DNA of 64,000 nucleotides. Origin: Isoetes taiwanensis. Lineage: Eukaryota; Streptophyta; Lycopodiopsida; Isoetales; Isoetaceae. The stretch is from positions 11,339,523 through 11,403,522 of the forward strand of contig JAJEKV010000021.1 in NCBI GenBank assembly GCA_021234155.1, in the 5' to 3' direction. Below are positions 25,562 through 36,482 of this stretch, piece by piece; within the stretch, counting starts at the first letter, position 1, and the number at the start of each line of letters is the position of its first letter. A program made the translations under genes and the position numbers. The notes beneath the pieces were generated by a model. That model saw nothing but the letters and a program-made list of their open reading frames with translations, did no database searches and was not told where the DNA came from.

Positions 25562-28534
25562 CACTAGTGGCAGCTTCTGAAGCACTGCTGGAAATTCCAA
25601 GACATTAGAAAAGTTCTGGCAAGCTGTTGTATTAAAATGCTCCATGGTGCATTTTCCATCGAAACTCCAGTAAGCAACATGGAGGTATTCAACCTTGCTT
25701 AGCAACCTCGGCCCGTTACCATGGTAGTTTATATTCGTCTTATACCCACAGAAATCATAGCTGAGTCACTAACGAAAACAAAAGAAAAAACCAACAAAGA
25801 AAATAAGGCGAAAGGAATCATATTGCGGAATAGAAAACGAAAACACAAAGATGAATATGTAAGGAACTTAAAGAACAAATCATCACATGCAAAGAAGAAA
25901 CTAACGTATTCCAGAATGAAATACTTAGCAAATCATGTTCTCATAACCTGCTTGCACTGGGGAACCAAAATGATTTTTGAACGTGGACTCCACAAGGCCG
26001 GCTTGCATGCTAGAATGAAACACGAGAAGACGCCAGTGCTTGGCCGTTATGATTTGTTTAATTTCGTCTACGAAGGCATTAAATTCTGAATTTTTACTGA
26101 TCGTCGTAACTGCTGTCCTTTAGTTTAAAGTCATAAGGAAGGTCCGCTATGACCAGTGTAAAGTCATGTGGCTTTATTGTTCCAATCAGCTTAGTGCAGT
26201 CCCTGTGGATGATAGTGAATAAATTGTTCTGATCGTACAAGCTGAACTTTTCAAAATTGGAAGGCCCCACTTCTAGAGTCCTTCTATCTGCCAATTTCTT
26301 TCTCTCCTGCGAGGTGCATAAAATCTTCTGGCAGGTCCTTATTTTTCTTCTTGTTCTGCAATCAGAAGGGAAATTGAGTACCTAGATAAAACAAGAGTCG
26401 TGTGTTTAGTTAGCGTACCCATCCTTCAAAATTTGGAGCGTACTGAACAATACGCTCGTCGGATGTAGCAATGGAATAAAGTTCCTTGCACCTCTCCCAC
26501 GTCTCCACATTAAGTTGCTCCATCAAACATGTCTGGCAGGTGATGACATTTTTTTGGCTGGGAAGAAAACCTTAAACGTTTTAGAAGTTGAAAAAAATCA
26601 ACCAACTTCTTGCCAAAAAAATGTATTCTAATACAAGTGGCTTAAACTTAATTTTTTATTAATTGCAGAAGTGTATTTCAGAATACACTTTAGCTGCTGC
26701 GTAGGAGCGACAGTGTATTCCGGAATACACTTTTCCACTTCGTCAAGGGGGAAGGTGTATTCTGGAATACACTTTCGATCCTTTTGAGGGGCAAAAACCC
26801 GTTTGCTGTTATTTTAAAACGGGCAATATTCTGGAATATACTTCTCTTGTTTGTCAGGCAGAAAAGATATCAACGAAGACAACGCTTACTTGTGCAACTC
26901 CTTCGACATTTCTTCGAGAGTGAACTCCTTGTTCACGACGTTCTGCAGGAGCCATTCCAATAATTCTATGTCAGTGAAGCCCTGCATCTCCCTCCAGACA
27001 GTGATGGTCATTTCTTTTTTTTTGGCACGTCAAAGCCTTTGTTTTTCTCGGAAACTTTGCCTTTGCTTTTGAGTTCATCACGCTCAAACATGTTAAATAT
27101 TTCATTCTGAAGTTCCCAAATCTGCAAACAAATCAAGATTCGCGTCAGCTAGCTGTCTACAAGGAAGGTTGCAGTACACGAAATCTTATTCTAGAATACG
27201 TTGGAAACGTACCCGGCCATCCCTGAATGCTAGATGAAACTAATTGTCGTGACCAATGAGTGATGCCCTTTCGTTTGCCGCGTCGTACTTGAGGCAACAC
27301 TCAATGGCACAAGCTTCTTTTAATTCAAGTGAATAGTGAGGCTTCTTCAGATCCTCCCCATACTTGTCTTTAAAGATGACGTATCTGATTTTGTCCACGA
27401 AGCTCATTTTCAACTTGTATTCGTTGTCAGCGTTGTGAGTGTTGGCAACGATTTTGGCTTCTTCATCAGTCAGTCCACAATAGACTACACAGAGAACAGA
27501 CAAGTGCCTCATTGCCTTGAAACTGTGGTTCCCACCCAAAACATAATGCGTATATGTGTCCGCATTTTCTCTATCGTACTCGGCTGGGCTAGTGCACTGC
27601 TCTCTATCAACCAGAACCACAATTGGTGCAACATATGCGTTAGGATTGCTCCAAATTCTATCCTTCAGGTTCCGCAAATGATTTGTGTAAATCTTCGGAA
27701 CCTGTAGGGGTCGTTCTCCAGCTTCATTTTTAGGTGGAAGCTTCATTGATGTAACAGGCAAGTAGATGACACCTTGCACAAACTTGTGCAGGTTAATTTC
27801 TTCCATCTTCTCTGAAGTTTTGTCTACTTTTTTTCTTTAATTGCAACTCCAGGTGCCTTGCCCTTCCCTTTCCTCTTCTTGGGTACTTCTGCAGGAGCAT
27901 CTTCTATGGCAATTGGTGCAGTTTTTCTTTTTTGGGCTCTTTAGCAGCAATAGTCAGCCTCTGCTTCTTTGGAGGTGGTGCTTGCTGCTCTTCTGACCCT
28001 TCTATGCTTTTTTCTTCCTCTTCCTCTCCTGATGGACGACTCGAGTTCCTTTGTTCTTCCTCTTCTTCCTTCTCTGATTCACTGTGAGCGAAGCCTTCGC
28101 TTTGTGTGCTTCGAACCCAGCTTATAATGTCACTGAGCTTTCTCTTGTTGATATAGTGGGAAACATATTTGTAAAGTGCCCGTGGTTGGACTTTGACAAG
28201 TCTAAAAAATGATTCATCAACCTGCATGAAATCTTGGGATGTCGAAAAGGAGAGTCTCCCTCGTTGTCCAGACTCCCCTGTTATTTCATTCATATCATGT
28301 ATGGTGCCCATGCAGACAAACTCTCTATCATCGTATCTTTTTGCACCGAGACTGCGACAAACATGTAAAAACGTAAGGGTGTTGTACTTTCCTGCTGTAC
28401 CCCGTGTGAAGAACCACTGCGTTTGAAAGTTCTCGTAGATTACAGGCGCAGAAGAGTCGTCCACCCTTCTCTGTGAATGTGCCTTTTGAGTAATTTTGAT
28501 GGGCTTCTTCTGTTGTTTCTTGCAGACGTCTTGC
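25562..28534 (-). pseudogene. C0: ParB-domain / N4-N6 DNA methyltransferase gene
   Basis: A minus-strand paralogue of C1. Exon 2 28,534-27,213: N-terminal domain (NFQTQWFFTRGTAGKYN), Glu-rich low complexity, then a ParB/sulfiredoxin-fold domain (PIVVLVDREQC, YVLGGNHSFKAMRHL, KIVANTHNADNEYKL). Exon 3 27,121-26,890; exon 4 26,557-26,419 (CQTC, NVETWERCKEL, YAPNFEGW); exon 5 26,355-25,929 with methylase motif IV as IADLPYDF; exon 6 from about 25,745 (LHVAYWSFDG), cut off at about 25,562 before motif I. Defects: a 1-nt deletion in an A-run near 27,920, a TAG in place of a Cys codon near 27,240, a 5-nt deletion with stop after SSYDDQ, and a lost GT donor at 25,928. It keeps Trp codons that are stops in C1-C4. 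Exon 1 was not found. Confidence 0.75.
26618..26842. repeat. Palindrome cluster in C0 intron 3
   Basis: Full copies of the GTGTATTCCGGAATACAC palindrome lie at 26,671-26,688 (TTTCAGAA centre), 26,713-26,730 (exact) and 26,755-26,772 (TTCTGGAA centre), spaced exactly 42 bp apart, with weaker copies near 26,618 and 26,823. They sit between exon 3 and exon 4 of C0. Confidence 0.9.
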
Positions 28535-28587
28535 CTGTACAAATTTTGTGTTAACACGTCTTTTTTAGCAAAAACACAAGCAAAAGG

Positions 28588-28865
28588 ACTATTCTAGAAT
28601 ACAAAAGGTCCAAATGTCATGCCAACACAGGACCAAAAGACCAATAAAAGTCTTGAGATTTGACAACAAGACATGGCTGAACAAGTCTAAAATGCGATAA
28701 AAACTCTCTAAAATTACTAAATATGTATTCTGAAATACACTTCTTAAACTATAAAGTAGAGAAACTGTATTTCGGAATACACATCTCCCTCTCTGAAGAG
28801 GCAAAAGTGTATTCCAGAATACACTTTAATTTTAACTGAAGGCAGAAGTATATTCTGGAATACAC
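28588..28865. repeat. Palindrome cluster upstream of C0 exon 2
   Basis: Variant copies at 28,765-28,782 (TTTCGGAA), 28,807-28,824 (TTCCAGAA) and 28,848-28,865 (TTCTGGAA), spacing about 42 bp, plus partial copies at about 28,588 and 28,722. The position corresponds to intron 1 in C1. Confidence 0.85.
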
Positions 28866-29228
28866 TTACAACAAGATTGCATTTTAAACGGGAGCAAAAG
28901 GAATATTCCTTGAAGATTCCCTTTTTTTGGCAAAAAATGGCTAAAATGAGGTGGTAAAAAAAAAGGGGGCATAAAGATGTATTTTGACCCCCCCCCCCAA
29001 ATCACTAATTTTTTTCTCCAAATAGAGAATTGACTATGTCAAAGTGACACTTTTTTTAGCAATTATAATTTGCCTGAATTATCTTTTTAGAGCAGACCTC
29101 TAATTCAAGAGAACATAAATTTTAACCAAAAATGAAAGTGAAGTTTACAACTGAAATAGTAGTATTTTCAAAATTGAAGATAAAATCTTCATATTCACAT
29201 TCAAAATTTACTTCTTTTTTTCTAAGAC
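28866..29228. other. Gap between C0 and the DUF7869-type gene
   Basis: AT-rich with a C-run at about 28,988-28,998 and several A- and T-runs. No gene or palindrome core is seen. Confidence 0.5.
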
Positions 29229-32200
29229 TCAGTTATGTGCAAAAGTGTGAGGAGTGATAAGAGAGGGATCCAAGACATCTTCATGCTCGTTTATGCCGTC
29301 TTCGTCAGTTTCACCTCTTTCACTGTCACTTGAGGAAGTGCTTGAGTTATCTTCCTCATCACTATCAACAGACGGTGAAGCATTCCCAACCTCTTCTTCA
29401 TCTTCTTCTTCGTAGTTACAAGCCTTCTCAAGCAAGTTGATTGTTCTCTGGCGTAAACGATTGTCTGATTTCAATTTGAAATCATAGCACAGAATACTCA
29501 CTTGTCGTAAGTCTAGCTCATCCCTACATCCGACTTTCTTGGCCTTTTTGCCCTTTCCTTGACTTCTCATTTCTAGCTCATACCTACCTTCAAAAGCATT
29601 TTCTGGACGTGTAGCAAGCCAATGAATCTTGAGTTTAGTCACCAGGCCTTCTTCTTTGATTGTGTCAAGTACTTTGGCTATCCAAAAAGGTCTCCCCTTG
29701 TCATCCTCCTCAGTCGGAAGAGCAATCAACATACCTTTGGTAATTTCTGTGACATTACCTGCAGGCTCATTCTTGCGTCTTGATCCGAGGTATATGACCC
29801 GGTCCTCATCTTCCTGTACTGCAGCTGCTACTGCAGCAATGCTTTGACCTGCCTGGTCCTGTGGTTGGTGGAAAGCATTAGGCCACTCAAAAGGTTCTCG
29901 CAACTGCCTCAGAGCTAGGTTCTGAATCACAGCCTTTTGTTCTAGAAAGAAGCCTCTCCACCACATTTGGTCTTCTTCAGTGAAGTACTTAAAACCCGTG
30001 GAAATTCCATTTTCAATGGATTTCAAGGAACTAACTGGGGTACTTTTCTGCTGCTTTGACACTCTAGGGAATTTTTTGGGGAATTTTTGGTACTTTCTGG
30101 GGAATTTTTTGATACTTTCTGGGGAATTTTTTGGTACTTTCTGAGGAATTTTTTAGAGGAAGTTGCTCAGCACATTCCATGGAACTAATGTCTAAAACAG
30201 ATTTAGGGAAGCGCAATCCCTCTACCGGACTCCACTCTTTAGTTGTAGTGTACTTCTTTCCCTGCAAAAGGCTCTCTCCATTCTTCAAGTAGAACTTGAT
30301 GTGATGTTGAAACGTAATATCATTTAGCTTGTTCACAGCTTGTTCTCTGTTTGCACGTTGAGAGAAAATAAATTCCCTAAAATCGGCAGTCTCCTTTAGA
30401 AGCTCAACCACTGGCATGGGAGTGTAAGAGTCTTCAATGATTCGAACCAAAGTGGGAAGACAGAAAGCTTTTTTCCTTCTGAGACGCACCGAAAACCTGC
30501 TGAACATCTAGTCTATTTGATCGTGTGTGCCCTACCAGTAAGAATCCGAGCTTTATTTTTCTGAAAATTTCTAGCTCCACTAGCATGGCACAGTAAGCAA
30601 AGAGTGTTTGATTTTTTTTCTCCTTGGTAGTGTTGTCAAGTTGCAGGTAGAGCACTGGTGGTAACTGCTGTTGCTCACAAAGAACCTTGTTAAGAATTGT
30701 AATTGTGAGATTCAGATCACCATGCAAATTAGGATATGTTAAGAAGACTTTGCACTTTAGACTCCCGTTGAAGACCATGGCCCCTACAAGGTGGACCTTG
30801 ACAAAGCATTCTTCTGGCACATCTTTTGGAATATTCAAGAAATGAGGTAGAGTTGTCTTTTTTGATCCATTCTATCAATGACAGCGGACATGTACTCAAG
30901 TGGACGCTCAAGAGCTTTTTTCCTGTGCTTAGCAAGCTTCCTTCTCTCAGCTGCTTGTTGGTCACGGTGTCTAGCAAGCTTCTGTTGCACAATGTCTGTT
31001 GAAGGAAGCAGGTCAAAACAATTACATGATGCAAGTACGAGAATGAAGAACTTGAACTTACTTTTTTCGACTTCTGTCCTTGCAGTTTCTTTTTTACTCT
31101 TCAATTTTGCACACGTTGAACACACATACATTCTATGTCTTCGAGGAATTTTCACAAGACCAAATTCAGTTTTCCACAGTCTAGTGAAATGTGAGTAAGA
31201 GATGTGTTGAAGCCGACTGCAAGTCTCTTTGTATTCTTTGAAGACATCTTTTTTTGTGATGTTATCTGTCAAATGATACATATTGCTGTTTGGCAATTTT
31301 TCACACGTTTTTCTAAAGTATTTCTCCATCCAAGCTATAGCAACCAGGGCATGCATTGTTACAACTCTTCCTGGCCCACAGTGGTCATCGATGCTAGGTT
31401 TTTGTCTAATCTTTTATGTATTCGAGATCAGGCGGTGTACGACCATGAAGCATTTTTGACACACTTCTTGGCGATTGATATAGTGCAAGAAGGTGTGCCT
31501 GTCTGGTCTTACATGAATAACCAAGTAGGCATTCCGATCTGATATTGTCATGGAACTATAATTGTCTCTAATTGCACGAAGTTTAGCCATGTTGAATTTG
31601 CTAATGCAACCCAATGAACAGCATGGAGTCCTTAGAATTCTTCTCATTTTCTGCTCGTCCATCAGATTTCTTCTTCTTACAGAATAACATGCTCTCAAGC
31701 TGAAATCCACTTTGAATTTCTTTGAAGATTGGTTAGAGAACATGTAATCTCGTTGTTCCTTGTCAGGGTCTTCATCATCTGATGAGAGTTCCACTCTAGG
31801 AGTGATCTCCTCTTTCCTTAGTGGTGTGTTTCTGGAGAAAAATAAACCACGTGACATAGTACCCGAAAAATTCGGAGGAACAGTGTTAAATGTAGGTGAT
31901 GGGTCATAGGATGTTGTGGGTGCAGAAGTTGTGAGATTGTGTTGACTAGGTGTCCTATCAAACATTTCTCTTATTGTTGTTTGAAATTCTGCAAACCCAT
32001 GTGTCACAACAGTTGTAGGAAGAGGTGGGGACCTTATAACATCGTCTTCATTTGTAGACAAGTCATGGTGAGAAAAGTGATGGAAATCTTCACATTCTTG
32101 TGGGCGTGTTGCAGACCTTGTACTTCTTCCTGTTGGAGGAGAAGCTACAAATGGTGGGGACAGTCTCCTTCGAAACACCTGTTGTGGTGCAGCATCTGCA

Positions 32201-32483
32201 GCTTCTGGTGATGGTACAAAAGGAAGTGGTAGCCTACTATGTACAGGTGGAGATGGAACGAAGGGAGGAGGCAACCTACTCTTTAAAGGGCTCGGTGACG
32301 GTTGGAAAGGTGGTGGCAGTCTGCTGTGTGTTGGACTGGGAGGATCGTCTTGGAGTAACAAGGATGTTGTTGAGGCAGGAGATGAGGAAGCCTAGGCACC
32401 AGGTAAAAGCACACGCTCATCGGGCGTTTCCTCTGAAGTAGAGGAACTAGGTGCAACAAAAGGTGGTGGAAGTCTGTTCTCAA
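29229..32483 (-). pseudogene. DUF7869-type transposase-like gene
   Basis: The minus-strand order is: a Pro-rich N-terminus with repeated RLPPPFVPSP-like units (32,483 to about 32,150); an acidic linker; a Cys-rich block CCSLGCISKFNMAKLRAIRDNYSSM near 31,640-31,560; GRVVTMHALVAIAWMEKYF near 31,365-31,310; YVCSTCAKLKSKKET near 31,130; a basic RKLAKHRKKALERPLEYMSAVIDRMDQ (family IDGMDQ) near 30,950-30,860; LYLQLDNTTKEKKNQTLFAYCAMLVEL and LGFLLVGHT near 30,650-30,520, the family DNTxxENKN...VGHTHEDID boxes with the acidic triad partly lost; and an RGR-PFWIAKVL domain at 29,700-29,590 with an acidic tail. Several frame changes and introns. It lies between C0 and C1. Confidence 0.6.
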
Positions 32484-32789
32484 TGCGGTTAACCATCTTC
32501 AACAACTGGAACTAGTGGAGAGATGGATGCAAGTTCTGCAAGTTTGCTATTTGAGAATACAAGGGGTCAACCCTTGGAGAACTCTACTATTCTGGAATAC
32601 GTGTTAGCACAAAGTTTGAACCACGCGTATTCCGATTTACATAGAATTAAGGATGTGTCCGAAGGTGACCTTTAAAAAGAAAGTTTTTGGCGCTCAGTCG
32701 TGTATTCCGCCTTCACAGCTCCAGCCGCTCCGATCTAGCGCCTTCGATTTCTTCTGTTTAATCTTATTCCGCTTTGCATAGCACGAAGC

Positions 32790-32803
32790 ATGGAGAAGTA
32801 AGC
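32790..32803 (+). promoter_or_regulatory. C1 start codon, 8-nt first exon and donor
   Basis: ATGGAGAA is directly followed by GTAAGCGG, a strong donor. Joining it to 33,153 gives a continuous frame (MEKQEQG...), and C0 has a matching acceptor before GCAAGA at 28,534. A micro-exon start is inferred; no transcript supports it. Confidence 0.5.
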
Positions 32804-32852
32804 GGTAAAAGTACAGTGTACGGGCTTTTTTCAATAGTGTAGTTTAGGCAGA

Positions 32853-32994
32853 GGCCAAAGTGTATTCCGGAATACACTTTGGCCTGGCTCTGAAGGCCAA
32901 AGTGTATTGGCTTCACCTGAAGCCAAAGTGTATTCCGGAATACACTTTGGCCTAAACTCGAAGGCCAAATTGTATTCCGGAATACACTTTTGCC
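32853..32994. repeat. Palindrome array in C1 intron 1
   Basis: A perfect 32-bp palindrome (half GGCCAAAGTGTATTCC) lies at 32,853-32,884, near-perfect copies at 32,921-32,952 and 32,963-32,994, and a half copy near 32,899. The last two are 42 bp apart. Further partial copies are at about 32,548-32,710 and 33,089. Confidence 0.95.
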
Positions 32995-34546
32995 TTCAGC
33001 TTGCTTTAAATTCGCTACAAAACCTGAAATTTATTGCAAATTTAGCCTTTTCTTTAGCGGTTTAGTTCTAGATTTTAGTCAATGTTAATCTGGAATACCT
33101 TTCTCTGTTTTCATTGCTAGAACTAAAGTAGTTAGCCATCATGATGTTGTAGGCAAGAACAAGGTGTCTTTAAGTCGAAAAGGACCATCAAGATCACTAG
33201 CAGGAAACACGCGACAGAAAAAGATCAGGAGACAGCTGAGCCACAAATCTAGAGAACTTCCAGACGCAGTGGTTCGTGACTAGAGGTTTCGCAGGAAAGT
33301 ACAACAACGTCACTTTCTTGTATGTCTGTCGCAGCCCGGGACAAAAAATATACAATAACTCTGAGTTCGAGCGTATGGGCTCAATACAGCACGTGGAGTC
33401 TATTGCTGGGCAGCTCAAGCAACAGGTAAGACTGTCCTTCAAGACCTCACAAGGCTACATCGTCATCGATGAAGCTTATTTTAAGTTGGTCAACGTCCAA
33501 TCCCAACGCCTCTACAAGTACATTGCCCACTACATAAACAAGCTGGTGTTGTCCACTATACTTAAGACGGTCTTGAGCAACAGAAGTGAAGCACTGGACT
33601 ACAGTGCTTCTGAACACGAAGAAGGGGGTGGAGAAAGCAGCAGTGAAACTGGTGATAAAGATGATGAAGCTGAGTCGGAACCTGAAGCACCACCACCACC
33701 ACCACCACCAAAGAAGCAAAGACAAACAGTGGCTGCTAAGGAGCCCAAAAAAAGAAAGGCAGTGCAACTTGCAATAGAAGATGCACCCCAGGAAACTAGC
33801 AAAAAGACAAAGGGGAAGGGCAAGGCCCCAAGGGTTGCAATCAAAGAAAAGAAGATTGACAAAACGGCAGAGCGTATGGAAGAAATAAACAAGCATAAAT
33901 ACGTGCACGGTGTCATTTACCTTCCAGTCACCTGCATGAAGCTGCCACCTAAGGAGTTAGGAAAGAGGCCACTTCAAGTGAGAAAGATCTAAGCTGACCA
34001 CGTTAGAAACTTGAAGGACCGGATAAGGAGCAACCCAAATGCACATGTTGCTCCAATAGTTGTGCTTGTTGACAGAAGCCAGTGTATGGACCCGGCGAGT
34101 TATGACAGAGAGTGTACAGATCAGTACACACACTATGTGCTGGGAGGAAACCACAGCTTCAAGGCTCGCAGACAACTATTTAAAGAGAAGCAGAATCCTA
34201 GATACCTCTATGTTCTCTGTGCAGTGTATTGTGGCCTGGCTGACGAAGAGGCAAAGATAGTGGCCAATACACATAATGCTGATAATGCAAAATGAGTTTT
34301 GTCGATAAAATAAGATTTATGCACAGAGAGTATTTAATTTTCAAGGAAAAGTATGGTGAAGACCTCAAGAAACCTGGGCCATCTCTGGAGTTAAAGGAGG
34401 CATGCGCAATAGAGTGCTGCCTTAAATATGATGAAGCAAATAAGAGGCACCCCTTGATCAGCCACGATAATTGCTTTCAACTGGCCTTCAGGGATGGCAG
34501 GGTAAGCACATCTGTATTCTGGAATAGCCCTTGCTCTTTAGTGTCA

Positions 34547-34620
34547 GGCCAAAGTGTATTCCGGAATACACATTGGCCTTCAGTGTCAGGCCAAAGTGTA
34601 TTCCGGAATACACTTTGGCC
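34547..34620. repeat. Palindrome pair in C1 intron 2
   Basis: 32-bp palindromes at 34,547-34,578 (one mismatch) and 34,589-34,620 (perfect), 42 bp apart. The second coincides with the left edge of the tandemly repeated 4.57-kb unit. Half copies follow at about 34,511, 34,680, 35,007, 35,720 and 35,750, all in introns. Confidence 0.95.
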
Positions 34621-36482
34621 TTCGGTTTATCTTCATGGTAACTTAAGATTAATCGTTTATCTTCATGGTAGCTTTATATTTTGTATTCCGGAACACCTTG
34701 AGCTGGCAATAAGTTGTTGTGCTATAGATTTGAGACTTGCAAAACGAAATCTTTACTGCTTTTGGAAGGGGAGAATTAAAAAGCAAAGGTAAAGCATCAG
34801 AAAAGAAAAAGGGCACATACGTGCCAAAAAAGGAAATGACGATTACAGTTTGGAGGGAGCTGCAGGGCTTCACAGACACCACCATACTAGAAAGGTTACT
34901 CCAGAAGGTGGTGGACAAGGAGTTTACCTTGGAAGAGATGTCCAAGGAATTGCACAAGTAAGCGTTCATGTCTTGTGCTTGATACTTTTGAATTTTTTAA
35001 CTCTAGTGTATTCCGGAATACGTAATGTGATTTCTGTTTTTTGTTCATCAGCCAAAAGAACGTCATTGCATGCCAGACATGCTTGATGGAACAATTAAAC
35101 GTGCAAACCTAGGAAAGGTGTAAGGAGCTCTACCCTGTGACCACTTCAGACGAGCGTATTATACAATATGCTCCTAATTTTGAAGGCTGGGTAAAATTTT
35201 CTACTTTGTGGACCTTCTTTTTTTCTTCAGCTAATTGTCCAATACTAACCTTCAATTGCATGTGCAGAACAAGAAGAAAAACAAAGACCTTCTTGAAGGT
35301 TTCATGCACCTTCTGAAGCTTGCTCGTGAGGAACGGACCTTGGCTGACAGAAGGCAATTATCCGTGGAACCTACCGACTATGAAAAGTTTACCCTGTTCG
35401 ATCAGAACAACCTTTTTTCGATCGTTCAAAGCGATCAGATTTAAGTTGGTGGGAACTATCAAGCCCCAGAATTTTACACTGATTATTGCGGACATACCTT
35501 ATAGGTTTAAAATTAAGGACAGCCGTTACGACGACCTACCTTTTAGGAACTCCGAGTTCAATGGCTTCATTGATGGTCTAAAGCAAATAACAACTGCTAA
35601 ACATTGGCGGTTGGTGGTGTTTCACTCTAGCATGCAGGTAGGGATGGTCGAAGCCAGCTTCAAAAATCATTTCGGGTCCCCTGCTCAAGCAGGCTATGAG
35701 AATTTAGTTTGGTGAGTACTTATTCTGGAATACACCTTCTTTCTATTGCTATTCTGGAATAGTAAACTTCTTTCTCAGTTGCTAGATTGCTAACTATATT
35801 TCTCTTTCAAAGGTACAAAACAAATATAAATTATTATGCTGGAGGCCCCAGGTTGTTAAGCAAGGTAGAATATCTGCATGTCGCCTACTGGAGCTTCGAT
35901 GGCAAAAGGACAATGGAGCACTTCAATACTTCTGGATGCTCTGATTTTTCCAATGTCTTAGAGTTTCCAGCAGTGTTGCAGAAGCTGCAGGACCCAAGTG
36001 CGCAGGGTAGAATAGTCAATCACTATTAGAAGCCCCAGAAGCTAATCAACCATCTTATTGACATGTTCTCACGTCAAGGAGACTGGATACTTGATGCTTT
36101 CTCAGGCTCTAGTACTACCATCGCCTGCGCACTTAAAAAAGGCCGAAACTGTGTAGCAGTGGATATAGACAAGGAGGCCGTGAACTTTTTTAAGATGAGG
36201 TTGGCTGCACTAACTAGCTTACCAGACGAGAATCAAGAGCTAAGTGCCAAATCGTCATCTGATTTTGCCAAAATGACATCATCAGAAATACAGCCTCCTT
36301 TTACTAGCTCCACAAAGGATGAGATCACTTTTGCTGAGCTGAAGAAAGTGGCTCTAGTAGTGGAAACTGAAGATCACTTTACCAAGGAACAAGTTAAATC
36401 ACCTCAGCAAGAGAAGATTGTTCAAGAGAATACTGCAACTACAAGCACACACCATGAGGAGGACTATGATATTGATCTTTGA

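Larger units (their letters stand above)
32790..36482 (+). pseudogene. C1: ParB-domain / N4-N6 DNA methyltransferase gene
   Basis: The best full-architecture copy, about 945 codons if intact. Exon 1 is only ATGGAGAA (32,790-32,797), followed by a GTAAGC donor; exon 2 33,153-34,501; exon 3 34,728-34,957; exon 4 35,052-35,190; exon 5 35,268-35,711; exon 6 35,813-36,482. Exon 2 carries an unrecognised N-terminal domain, acidic/Pro linker, NLS-like KKQRQ/KKRK runs and the ParB/sulfiredoxin fold (PIVVLVD, YVLGGNHSFKARRQL, NTHNADN). Exon 5 has motif IV (IADIPY), exon 6 motif X/I (KPQKLI, DWILDAFSGSSTT, NCVAVDID), so the order IV...I makes it beta-class. Damage: 1-nt deletion near 33,252, stop near 33,990, deletion near 34,290, TGA 34,731, TAG 35,110, +1 near 35,435, TAG 36,027, and FSGSGTT changed to FSGSSTT. 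Confidence 0.8.

Noticed and set aside
32853-32994. CRISPR-like array of regularly spaced palindromic repeats
   Set aside because: Repeats are fully palindromic, spacers are about 10 bp and similar to each other, copies are scattered through introns, and the setting is a plant nuclear genome with no cas genes.
33447-33916. Minus-strand frames of 105-153 codons opposite C1 exon 2
   Set aside because: They are shadows of the ParB-domain exon; the Trp/Gly-rich run is the reverse of a CAC/CCA repeat encoding prolines.
36027-36029. Shared in-frame TAG removed by splicing of a tiny intron
   Set aside because: A GTAGAA...TTAG segment exists around it but would be only about 23 bp, too short for a plant intron; treated as a stop.
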